DNA from: Nilaparvata lugens
Lineage: Eukaryota > Arthropoda > Insecta > Hemiptera > Delphacidae
DNA length: 64,000 nt
Assembly: GCF_014356525.2 (NCBI RefSeq)
Contig: NC_052518.1
Coordinates: 27,787,319-27,851,318 of the forward strand
Direction: 5' to 3'
Below the pieces are notes generated by a model. It was not told where the DNA came from and did no database searches. It was given only the letters and a program-made list of their open reading frames with translations. A program made the translations under genes and the position numbers. Positions within the stretch are counted from its first letter, which is position 1; every line of letters begins with the position of its first letter. This document shows, in pieces, positions 33,455-43,080 of this stretch.

Positions 33455-35129
33455 TATAAAAACATTGTTGATAAACTAAATTAGTTTATTTCTAAACGAA
33501 TTTAAGTACAATGTATTTACGGTTGCGCTCAACTCTATTCTGGAGTTTAAGACTAAATTCATTATTATTTCAAAACTTCCAAGTAAAAAAGTGTTGATTT
33601 TAAATCGTGTAGGATAAATATTATATATATATATACATATACCGTATATATGATTCATGGCTGGCATACATTTAATAGAGAATGAGTTACAATTTATAAA
33701 ATAGTGTACCCTGGTAGGTCTACAAAATTAACTGTATAGTTTAACACCGTAATTTTTTTTATTGAAATTATGACATTTACAATCATGAATAATATTTCAA
33801 TTGAACTACTGTATATACCTATACTTTCTTCAAAGTTTAGAATCATTAAACTGCCAGTAGTGTTTTGGATTACGGTATGTGTTTCCTCTGACCCCACAAC
33901 TGTGGGTAATTGATAAAGGAGAAGTTATTGAAGATCGTGCTGTAATTCAAATAGCAGAGCTTCAAAACTGAATGAAGTATGAACATATCAGTTTTTGACA
34001 TTATATTTTATATTAATATATATTAGGTAGAAGTAAAATGACACTCATTCTTTCACCCATTAATCTATTTACTCACCCGGATAAGTAAGAAAGTCGTGTT
34101 TCAGTTGATTCGTTGTTGATTATCCATATTTATTACCAATATTATTACAATGTATTGTATTTTGATAACTTTAAACTGAAAAAGCACATTCTTTTGGTGT
34201 AACGACGACCGTTTAGTGCTGGTGTTGTACATTCTCAAGCCAAACAGAAACTCGAAACGGTCGTCGCCACACCAAAAGAATGTGAGTGTTTTTTCCCTTT
34301 AAAGTTATCAAAATGAAATATAGTTAATGTTCAACCTTCTAGTGGCGCACTAAGACACTACCTCCGTAAACTCGGAGGTGTAGTGACTGAGACCGTAATT
34401 GAAAAAAATTTCAAAGACGACCAATACGGTATGCGCTTTTTCAAGAATTGACAGAAAAATGTTGTTCAGTTATAGGGTCTAGAAATTTAAAATAACTAAA
34501 CCTTATTGACTTCTATATCGCCCAGAATAGGCGATTTTTCTGCTCTTACCAGCGTTTTCTTAGCTTTCAAGAGAAAATTCTTACGTTTGGTACAAAATTT
34601 CAGGTAACTTGAGGTGTACCGTATTAGTTATGTAGGCTATTGAAAGGGCTTAGAAGGTGTGCTAGAAATTGGCGTTTCCAGTGTTTATCTGTGTTTTATC
34701 AGGATTTTCAAAACCAAATGAGCAGAAAATGTTCAAATTTTATACACATTTTTAGCATATGAAATAACAGTTCAATGAATGAAATGACAAATTTATAGCA
34801 ACACTGAATTGGGTTATTAATTGCGCTATGATTCCCCTGCCATTTAGCAGATAATCTTAACTCAGCTGGGGGACTCTAGCCTTTGCATGTTAGAAGAGAC
34901 CATCATGAATATTAAGAGAACTCAATGATTACTACCCTTGAAATTCATGATGAGAGATAAAAATTGTATTGGTAAAATAAAATAACAACCCCTTATTCGA
35001 AAAAGTAGTTATCAGTTGAATTATTAACGTTTATTCATGAAAAATTCCATTCGACATAGGGATTTCAATGTAAACACGGGTTGAAGTGTACGCTTTTGAA
35101 CAGCTGATCGGCTGTATGTTCTGGCCATG
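33455..35129. mobile_element. Inverted, internally deleted copy of the 13.7-17.0 kb element
   Basis: Reverse complement of 13,673 to about 13,895 joined to about 15,013 to 16,687. The outer tip CCATG ends at 35,129. The junction lies in the shared word TTAATATT, which indicates a microhomology deletion of about 1.1 kb. The other end lacks the right TIR, stopping near 33,455. It has one 53-bp unit instead of two and a much shorter TA tract. Confidence 0.88.
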
Positions 35130-35539
35130 AGTTGAGTAGGCCATGTTAACACATTATATTCGTTTTCATCCACAGTTCTGAATGGTACTGATGCATTTAA
35201 TCAATATCAGATAGAATTTGATATTTATTCAAATTTTATGACTTAAGCCATTGAGAGCATCCATATTTGATGAATGATTGTTGATTTATGTCTAAAATAC
35301 CAGATTCCTTGCATATAGATTAGATCAGGTAATAAATTGATCAAAATACTCTTTCAGATGAAAAATATATTTATTTGATTTGGAATATTACTTAGTTTAA
35401 TGAAAAAATAAATCAATTATTATTCTCTTCATCAATATTTACATCTCGCAGGTTGAAGCATGGGAATCATGCAGGGGAATCATTCACATCACGCAGGTTG
35501 AAGCATCAGACTCCTGTAAAATTCGTGGAATAGAGGTGG
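35130..35539. other. No gene seen; short local repeat
   Basis: GCAGGTTGAAGCAT occurs at about 35,448 and 35,495, flanking ATCATGCAGGGGAATCATTC, a 47-base local duplication. Otherwise AT-rich without features. Confidence 0.5.
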
Positions 35540-36035
35540 AATCAGAGGCAAAAGATCATTTTTCTTCTCCAAACTAATTGGGAAAATCCCGTTGTATGAT
35601 TTTTCACATGTAAATGACATAATGTTTTCCCCCTTCTCTTGAAATTTATTCTTTTGAATTGTACATTTTCCCCTAAACTCTCTTTGTAACGCACAATACC
35701 CACTTCAGACTTCACATACTGGAACCATTGTATGGTCCAGAAAAATTGTTCACATTGTTTCTTTTCTTGAGAACTAAACCCTCTTTCAACAACTGGGAAA
35801 AGCTAAAAAAATGATCCTGCTTCATTTCGTGTACCACAAATGGATTCTTCTTGCCACATGACCGTACCAACTGGTAACAGTCATGTGGGTGATAAATTGG
35901 TACCTGGGTCTTTCTCTTTCGTTTTTCAATGATTGAAAGATCAACATCACATTCCATGTGAGTATGTCCTGGAACTAGAAATTTATGGTTGATTGTATGG
36001 ATGTGTGGGAAATCAGAAACAGCCTTCATAAACAT
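35540..36035 (-). pseudogene. Transposon-type protein fragment, GHTxxECD motif (frameshifted)
   Basis: Minus-strand translation from 36,035 begins MFMKAVSDFPHIHTINHKFL and continues VPGHTHMECDVDLSIIEKRK, then a KNPFVVHEMKQDHFF region, ending at a stop near 35,712. A second frame picks up at once with FQYVKSEVGIVRYKESLGEN and runs to about 35,540. I recall similar GHT-x-x-E-x-D proteins as multi-copy, probably transposon-borne genes in insects and other animals, but I cannot name the family. The frameshift at about 35,715-35,730 makes this a pseudogene, and an upstream portion is missing or unrecognised. Confidence 0.55.
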
Positions 36036-36164
36036 GACAGATACGTGTGAGTTTTTATTTGCTGATGACTATCAAAATTGTCATTTTGTTCCATTCTATG
36101 AATACTTAGCCAGAATGCAACTCCTCAGGCATGATAATAAAAATTGAATCAAACTCAAATTTTT

Positions 36165-36480
36165 GATAAATCAGTCTAACCTCTCAAGAGAAATCTTCTG
36201 CTGCTTCCGTACAAACTGGAAGCATGACGAATAATTGAAAACTTGACAAACTGAAAACTTGATGTAATCAAATCTTGAAGAATTTAAAATTGATCTATAA
36301 CCACCCTCGGTTAAGCAAGAATCTATACACAAATTTTCAAGTTAATCAGTCCAGTAGTTCTGACGAGATAATGCGTCAAACATAATTTCCCTATACTTTA
36401 CACCTGTATAGGCTACATTTATAATCCAGTTCTTTCCTTCATTATAGTATAGAGGATGATACATGGATGGATGATCATTG
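36165..36480 (-). mobile_element. Helitron-like fragment, inverted
   Basis: Matches the reverse complement of 12,150-12,410: AGTCCAGTAGTTCTGACG, CCTCGGTTAAGCAAGAATCT, CTTGATGTAATCAAA. The 5' tip ATTATAGTATAGAGGATGAT lies near 36,445. Confidence 0.65.
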
Positions 36481-36489
36481 TTATTTTAC

Positions 36490-38200
36490 TAAAAGATAGA
36501 ATAAATTGAATAGTTTACCTTTCAGAGGGAGTTTTGACAACCCACAAAACTCATTTTTCATTTGAAGATATAACGAAAAGGTGCATATGACATTTTTTTG
36601 CTCAGCTTGCCAATATACCCCTCATTCCAATATTAAAATTTTCGACTGACTGTACAGTGAGTCAGTCAATCTATCAGGACACGAATAATTTTGAAATTTT
36701 TATTAAATAAAAATGGAAGAATATAATTTCTTTATGTAAATAACAACACCTTCATTCAAATACATATTAACTGCATGCGTTTTCATATTGCCGATACAGC
36801 ATTGATGAAACTGTAAACGTTTATTTAGCACTTTGTCTTAAAAATTTCTAGCTGAAAAATTAATAATCCTTGCCACGTGTAGGCCTAAACAGTGCATCAG
36901 GAAAACGTAGTTTCAAAACTATGTTTTTCAGGTAGAAAGCAATATAGAAACAGATGTTCCTTTTTTAATTTCGACCATATATGATTTGGTGATTTCTTAA
37001 TGAAATCAAATGTACCATTAATGGAATTTAAACATTAATTTTGAAAAATCTAGAAGGAAAATTAAAATTTGGGCTTCCAGTTGCACGAGATTGATATTTT
37101 TAGAATCTATGTGCAAAATTTGAAGATCTAAATCATTCCCGTTTTTCCGGTATGCAATCCACAAGTTGACATGTTTTGATGCGACCAAACGAACACATGC
37201 ACAAACGAACAAACTCAACCCTACTCTCTCTTATCAAAAACAAATCAATTCCATACAGTCATGTTTTCCAAGTGTCCAATGTTCAATGCTCAATCTGTGT
37301 TATGCCATTGCCAGTATGATAATTCTAAAAACGTGTCAGTGGTACCAACGCCACAAGTAAGATTTAAGTACCAAAAGTTGGAACGCGAGTGGTGCGATAT
37401 GAATGCCATTTGTTGACTTGAGACTTTTGTACCACAATGGGAAATTCATCACAGATGATACTAATGTTATAAGTCAACTTAAGACGTTTGTACCATTCTG
37501 TGAAATTCCTTTATATCATGATGTGAGATGTGACTAAAATACCATCATCAATAACTCAGGTAATATTCATATTAGACTTATGCCGTTTGTACCATCTGAA
37601 AGCAAATTTTTTCTACATTTTCCTATTGACATAACTCATTTTGACCAAAAATTGACTTAACACCTTTGTACTGCCGACCAGAGATATATTTGTGCTAATG
37701 ACGAGATCTATCCAAAACTGTTAGGCTTTTTAGTGTTCATCAATGAAATTGTGAATAATAAATAATATAATATTTTGTTAATATTATTCTTTGTAATCAT
37801 GAAAGTTATTGATCCATTTAAATAGCATAGAAATATTTACGTTTGATTTTGGCTACTTCTGTTTCTTATTAGATTTTTATTGCTGTTTAACCTCACTACC
37901 TATTCGTATTTTGTTTATGGCCTAATTTATTAAAAAAATAAATAGAATTTCATTATCAAATTTCAGAATACTTAATCGGCTAAACAGAAACTTAAACCTA
38001 ATAAACTTCACTCATTTTTATTTCATTAAAAATTTTGTTATATGGAATAGGCCTATGCATAATGAAGATTATAAAAATTATCTCTTGCTTTCTATAAGAA
38101 TAATTTTATTTGCTATGCAGGTCCTCTGCATTTCATAAAGATTGATTTTAATTTAAATTCAACACCTCAAGTACTGAAACTCTATGATTTTTGTTTTACA
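36490..38200. other. No gene seen
   Basis: AT-rich, probably intronic or intergenic; no repeat shared with the rest of the window was noticed. Confidence 0.4.
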
Positions 38201-38201
38201 G

Positions 38202-38273
38202 GCAGCTTGGACTTCTTCCAGTCCTATCTGAAAGAAAACTATGGCCACATCGAGATGGCTGGTTTAGCAGCAG
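38202..38273 (+). CDS. Candidate internal exon
   Basis: TTTTTGTTTTACAG precedes and CAG|GTAAGG follows this 72-base segment, both near-consensus. One frame (entered in phase 2) reads SLDFFQSYLKENYGHIEMAG then LAA and leaves one base, G, before the donor. A second frame is also open (QLGLLPVLSERKLWP...), but the first looks more protein-like. It would join to 45,132 in compatible phase (G plus AA gives Glu). I do not recognise the protein. Confidence 0.4.
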
Positions 38274-38279
38274 GTAAGG

Positions 38280-39132
38280 CGCTTTCATGCAATCCTCTTA
38301 TAATATAATTTTTATCACATAATAACGATTAGTGATAGTAGTCACATTGGTATAAATAATTTTACCATATTCTGCTGCTATTTTTTTAGAGACTGTGATA
38401 ATTTACGCCAAGCTAAAAACTTGGAGCTTTTACATTAGAGTTGTCATTCAAAGTTTTCAACAAATTATGGCAATATATTAAAATTACAGCAACATTGCTT
38501 CCTCAACTTATAAAAATCCCTCTATCTAACATGATTTTTGTTTTCCATACATTGCTGAAAACACTAAGAAAGTTGCCAACAAAATTTTCCTTCATTACAA
38601 GTCCATGCAGGCTATGCTCTCTAAGCGAAAATTCGACAGCTTTTGTTGATCTACATTGTTTGAGAACAGCAATTTTTTAAAGATAATAAACAACTTTTTT
38701 ATAGAAGAATCTTTGAAAACTTTGGTGTATAATATGCAACTTTAAAACCATTGCATTTTGAAAACTTAAACCAAGCTACTCCACAATTGAAAGTCTGTCT
38801 TTTCAATACTAAAGAAGATACAGAGAACAACCTAGAAGACTTACAGTATAGGGAAATCTCTAAAACTATGAGAGAAATAAAATGTTTAGGAAAATTTGTA
38901 ACCTTTAATATTTTTCATAGGATAGTCAGTATTTGATCGAATGCCAGTATTTGATTAACATTGGTGTTGCTATCCTTTTGCCAGATTTTTTACATAATGT
39001 AGAAATATATTCAATAATTGCTAATTATTAAAAAAAAATTCAATCTAATTATGCAAGTGTATTATTAATTATTGAAAAGTAAATTCACTTGATGAGTACA
39101 ATAAATTGATTGTTCTAAAGAAGAATGAACAA
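38280..39132. other. No gene seen
   Basis: AT-rich sequence up to the LTR element. Two short frames have no recognisable motif. Confidence 0.4.
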
Positions 39133-39417
39133 TATTTATCACGTACACCCTGAGTAGCTTCAGAGGAGGGTGATTGATACCCAGGTGTTTCTCCTGGATG
39201 ACTTCGCTCAGTCGTAATGTGGGCGGGGAAAGGAGGCAAGTCGAAGTTCCTCTTCCTTCTTCTTTGTTCCTCAGCTGGCGTGAACAGCACCTCCTGGTGC
39301 TTCTGACGGCGTGAAGGTCGCTCTCTTCTCTGATGACACCACTTTGATGTAATCTTGTATCGGCCTTACGGCCTCGGTTCCGCTCCAGTGAAGTAGGAAA
39401 AGGAAGGACAGACAGGA

Positions 39418-40500
39418 TAGGGACGGCAGACAACGGTCCGCTGTGCCCTGGGGAGAAGGAAGAATAGGGACGGCAGACAACAGTCCGCTGTGCCCTGGGG
39501 AGGAGGAAGAATAGGGACGGCAGACAACGGTCCGCTGTGCCCTGGGGAGAAGGAAGAATAGGGACGGCAGACAACGGTCCGCTGTGCCCTGGGGAAAAGG
39601 AAGAATAGGGACGGCAGACAACGGTCCGCTGTGCCCTGGGGAGAAGGAAGAATAGGGACGGCAGACAACGGTCCGCTGTGCCCTGGGGAAATGGGAGGAC
39701 AGGGACGGCAGACAACGGTCCGCTGTGACCTAGGGAGATGGGAGGACAGGGACGGCAGACAACGGTCCGCTGTGCCCTGGGGGAATGGAAGGACAGGGAC
39801 GGCAGACAACGGTCCGCTGTGCCCTGGGGGAATGGGAGGACAGGGACGGCAGACAACGGTCCGCTGTGCCCTAGGGAGATGGGAGGTCAGGGACGGCAGA
39901 CAACGGTCCGCTGTGCCCTGGGGATATGGGAGGACAGGGACGGCAGACAACGGTCCGCTGTGCCCAAGGGAGATGGGAGGACAGGGACGGCAGACAACGG
40001 TCCGCTGTGCCCTGGGGGAATGGAAGGTCAGGGACGGCAGACAACGGTCCGCTGTGCCCTAGGGTGATGGGAGGTCAGGGACGGCAGACAACGGTCCGCT
40101 GTGCCCTAGGGAGATGGGAGGTCAGGGACGGCAGACAACGGTCCGCTGTGCCCTGGGGGAATGGAAGGTCAGGGACGGCAGACAACGGTCCGCTGTGCCC
40201 TGGGGAAATGGGAGGACAGGGACGGCAGACAACGGTCCGCTGTGCCCTAGGGAGATGGGAGGTCAGGGACGGCAGACAACGGTCCGCTGTGCCCTGGGGG
40301 AATGGAAGGTCAGGGACGGCAGACAACGGTCCGCTGTGCCCTGGGGAAATGGGAGGACAGGGACGGCAGACAACGGTCCGCTGTGCCCTAGGGAGATGGG
40401 AGGTCAGGGACGGCAGACAACGGTCCGCTGTGCCCTAGGTAGTTGGGAGGACAGGTACGGCAGACAACGGTCCCCTGTGCCCTAGGGAGATGGAAGGTTA
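39418..40500. repeat. 47-bp minisatellite, 23 units (3' LTR)
   Basis: ACGGCAGACAACGGTCCGCT recurs at 39,423 and then every 47 bases exactly to 40,457, with no indel. Units differ only by substitutions in the GGGGAGAAGGAAGAAT or GGGGAAATGGGAGGAC tail. A pair of diverged units (GTACGGCAGCCAACGGGCCG) follows to about 40,590. Because 47 is not a multiple of 3 and no unit frame has a stop, all readings stay open for long stretches. Confidence 0.97.
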
Positions 40501-40627
40501 GGGACGTACGGCAGCCAACGGGCCGCTGTACCAGGGCAGGAGGTCGGGGACGTACGGCAGCCAACGGGCCGCTGTACCAGGAGCAGGAAGGTTGTGAGCG
40601 GAATGCTGTGGTCTGGGGCTCGTCCGG

Positions 40628-40637
40628 CCTTTAAATA
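40628..40637 (-). promoter_or_regulatory. TATA-like box of the LTR
   Basis: Minus-strand TATTTAAAGG, upstream of the array in the transcribed direction. If used, transcription starts before the minisatellite, which then lies in R/U5 and in the 5' leader of the RNA. The same box is at 44,479-44,488 in the 5' LTR. Confidence 0.45.
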
Positions 40638-40822
40638 CTCCCCCAAATTGGAGGGGATGGAGTAGTGCCGCCGCCAGAGGCGGTGGAAATCGTCTTGATG
40701 CGCGGAAGATTATGCGCCATCGGTACCTTCCTTATCTCCGCGGTCGGCTAGCCTTGCTGATAGCCGAGCGTCTTTCAATAATATTATTTACTATTTCCTC
40801 GTCACAATTTTACTTTGTGACA

Positions 40823-40836
40823 CCCCACTCCTACTT
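40823..40836 (-). promoter_or_regulatory. Polypurine tract
   Basis: Minus-strand AAGTAGGAGTGGGG ends directly at the TGTCAC start of the 3' LTR, the position required for plus-strand priming. One T interrupts the purines. A run of 17 G on the plus strand follows at 40,840-40,856. Confidence 0.75.
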
Positions 40837-40991
40837 GGCGGGGGGGGGGGGGGGGGAGTTCGGAGCCCTCTATGGCACCACCTTAAAAGGCGTGAGCCAT
40901 CTAGGCATCACCTTAAGAGGTGTATGACACGTGCTATAAGCTTCATCTATACCTGGTCCACAGGTACATATCTACATCGTCCATTTGATAA

Positions 40992-43037
40992 TCAGACTTT
41001 TATGCGTGGCTTGCCGGCCCGTTTGCGCTTGCCTGATGTTGTGTTGCGGTGGCACAGCACTGGATCCATATTTCGAGGGGGGCCTGGTCTGGGTTCCTTT
41101 GACGGTGGGACTACTTCATTGGCAGTTGAAGACTGCGTTTGCTCTTCCACATCCATTTCAGTTGAGGAGGGTATTGACTCCTCCATATCCATGACAGTAG
41201 GGGGTGGTATTGACTCTTCCATATCCCTCTCGGATTCACCACTTGTGTTGGTGGCTGGGGCATGAATCGTGGTCTGGCGTTCAGAGTCAGTCATCTCATT
41301 CCTGTGATCCATCACTATGTTGCCCCAGGATGCTTGCCTTGGAACATATGACAACTCTGCTTTGCTATCAATCAAGGCATTAAGTTTGACTCTGTTCAAA
41401 CCAACCTGCTTGAACATCCTTCTGTTCCGACTCTTGTTGTCCGGAGATTTGGAGTCTATGGCCGATATTGTTGGGACTGTTGTTGTCCTATTCCCCAATA
41501 AGAACGATCGCGACTTAATAGGCTGACTTGAAGGATTCAGTTGGGGAGGATCCCACTCTATCTCTCTCGTGAATGTGTGAATATTCACCCTGTTTTCATG
41601 CATAAATTCCATGCCTAATAGCAACTCTTGTCCAAGTCCATCCAGTATAGATGCCACTAGTGGAACTGTGATTTGTCCTATAGTGACATTAGTTGTCAGC
41701 TTCCCATTTAATGGGGTAGATCGTCCATCAGCTAATATTGCGTGGTGATGAGTTGGTACCTTCCTTATCATCCCTATTTTTTGGAGAACTTCATTACTCA
41801 TATAATTAGCTTCAGCGCCACTATCTAGCAATGCCCGACACTTTTTACCTCCGATTGTCACAGTAATGAATAGTCTGTTGTCCCTTGATGACTCTTCAAT
41901 CACAGGAATCCTGTGTGCCGTTCGCATCACTGCTGTCTTGTTCGGAGTTTTATTCTCCTTCTGCACATCACAGACACATATCAGTGCTCTCTTTCCGCTC
42001 CTTTTACATGGTGGAATATCGGGACAGTGTGATCTCCAGTGCCCCGGTCTCTTGTATTGCCCATACATGGGTTCAGACTCACTAAGTGATGGTCTGTTAC
42101 TAGTAGGGGTTATAACTGTCTCAACCTTGAGCCTTGTAATCTTTTTCGTGTCCTCAATCATGTGAACTCTCGAATTCTGTCTATTCTGTTTCTCCTCTGC
42201 TTTTATTTGTTCATACTCCCTCGCGAATTTTTCCAATTCGTTGATACTATGAACATCTGATTGCCGAATATACAATTTGTACCGTGGGAGGAGATTCTTA
42301 TACACTCTCTGTAATTTATTCTCGTCTGTAAAACCTCCTCGATGCCTCATGAGTGTCAGTACATCTTCGAGAAATTCGTCAAACGATTCACCTTCCCTTT
42401 GCTTCCTTGCCTGAATTAGATTCTCGAGGTCCTCCTCATAGGTAAGTGGGTAGTAGCGTGATCTGAAATCTGTCACAAAATTGTCCCATGATTTCCACTG
42501 GTCACGACGATTACGCATCCATAGAGTAGCTTTACCAACTAGTAATTCAGGAAGGGCAACTAGTAGTTGGTTGCCAGTAAGCCCATAGGCTTGTTGTAGC
42601 TCATCTAGCCTTTCTAGAAAGCTGTGAGCATCTGATTGGCCATCAAAAGACAGTCTCCAGCTTCTTACTTTGTCACATACCGCCCCTGGGTCCATGAGGG
42701 GGTTTGTGTGAATGTTGGTTCCAACTTTAGCATGAGTACCTGTTGCTGAGTGTCCAGATTCCTCACTGCTTCTGCTCATTATTCCGGGTCTTGGGCTGGG
42801 ATAACGTACAGCCATCTTCTTATGTTGTTCTACTAACAACCTTCTCAACTCGGCAAGTGTTCCAGATGACACTATGCCCCAATCTTGTAGAAGATTAAAA
42901 GCTTCATCCTTTTTCAATCTATAGATCCAGGAAACTCTGGGGTCGGCTATCACCTCGGGGTTTATGTCCTCGACCGACTGATCCTCTGTCAGCTCCTGGT
43001 GTTGAGCATCTGAATCAGACTCTCCCTGTTCACTCAT
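40992..43037 (-). CDS. Gag-protease polyprotein of the LTR element
   Basis: An uninterrupted 681-codon frame starting MSEQGESDSD, whose ATG lies 22 bases after the primer-binding site. Residues 36-72 look like a SAP-type helix pair (WIYRLKKDEAFNLLQDWGI). Residues 120-285 are a retrotransposon Gag core (LWMRNRRDQWKSWDNFVTDF, EDLENLIQARKQREGESFDE). At 324-338 a zinc knuckle is degenerate: the first two Cys are Tyr and Lys-flanked, GHWRSHC is kept. Residues 388-490 are a retroviral-type aspartyl protease with LLDSGAEANY (405-407 DSG) and GQELLLGMEF. A second, degenerate protease-like motif, ALIDSKAELSYV, lies at 554-565. The tail is acidic (MEESIPPPTVMDMEESIP) and ends in a basic KRKRAGKPRIK. 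The open frame implies recent activity or selection. Confidence 0.9.
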   Translation of the reverse strand: MSEQGESDSDAQHQELTEDQSVEDINPEVIADPRVSWIYRLKKDEAFNLLQDWGIVSSGTLAELRRLLVEQHKKMAVRYPSPRPGIMSRSSEESGHSATGTHAKVGTNIHTNPLMDPGAVCDKVRSWRLSFDGQSDAHSFLERLDELQQAYGLTGNQLLVALPELLVGKATLWMRNRRDQWKSWDNFVTDFRSRYYPLTYEEDLENLIQARKQREGESFDEFLEDVLTLMRHRGGFTDENKLQRVYKNLLPRYKLYIRQSDVHSINELEKFAREYEQIKAEEKQNRQNSRVHMIEDTKKITRLKVETVITPTSNRPSLSESEPMYGQYKRPGHWRSHCPDIPPCKRSGKRALICVCDVQKENKTPNKTAVMRTAHRIPVIEESSRDNRLFITVTIGGKKCRALLDSGAEANYMSNEVLQKIGMIRKVPTHHHAILADGRSTPLNGKLTTNVTIGQITVPLVASILDGLGQELLLGMEFMHENRVNIHTFTREIEWDPPQLNPSSQPIKSRSFLLGNRTTTVPTISAIDSKSPDNKSRNRRMFKQVGLNRVKLNALIDSKAELSYVPRQASWGNIVMDHRNEMTDSERQTTIHAPATNTSGESERDMEESIPPPTVMDMEESIPSSTEMDVEEQTQSSTANEVVPPSKEPRPGPPRNMDPVLCHRNTTSGKRKRAGKPRIKV

Positions 43038-43059
43038 GATTCTTACTTCGTTGCCTTGT

Positions 43060-43077
43060 GCCCCACGTTGGGCGCCA
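43060..43077 (-). promoter_or_regulatory. Primer-binding site
   Basis: Minus-strand TGGCGCCCAACGTGGGGC, three bases after the LTR end. TGGCGCCC-type sites are complementary to the 3' end of lysine tRNA in many retroelements; that assignment is from memory. Confidence 0.85.
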
Positions 43078-43080
43078 ATC

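Larger units (their letters stand above)
39137..40822 (-). repeat. 3' LTR (1686 bp) with minisatellite
   Basis: Direct repeat of 43,081-44,673. From the LTR edge to the first array unit is 286 bp in both LTRs, and from the last unit to the other edge 365 bp in both. The lengths therefore differ only in the array. Confidence 0.93.

Noticed and set aside
39065..40485. Long open frames on both strands across the LTR array
   Set aside because: All are products of a stop-free 47-bp repeat read in rotating frames; no independent domain or start context.
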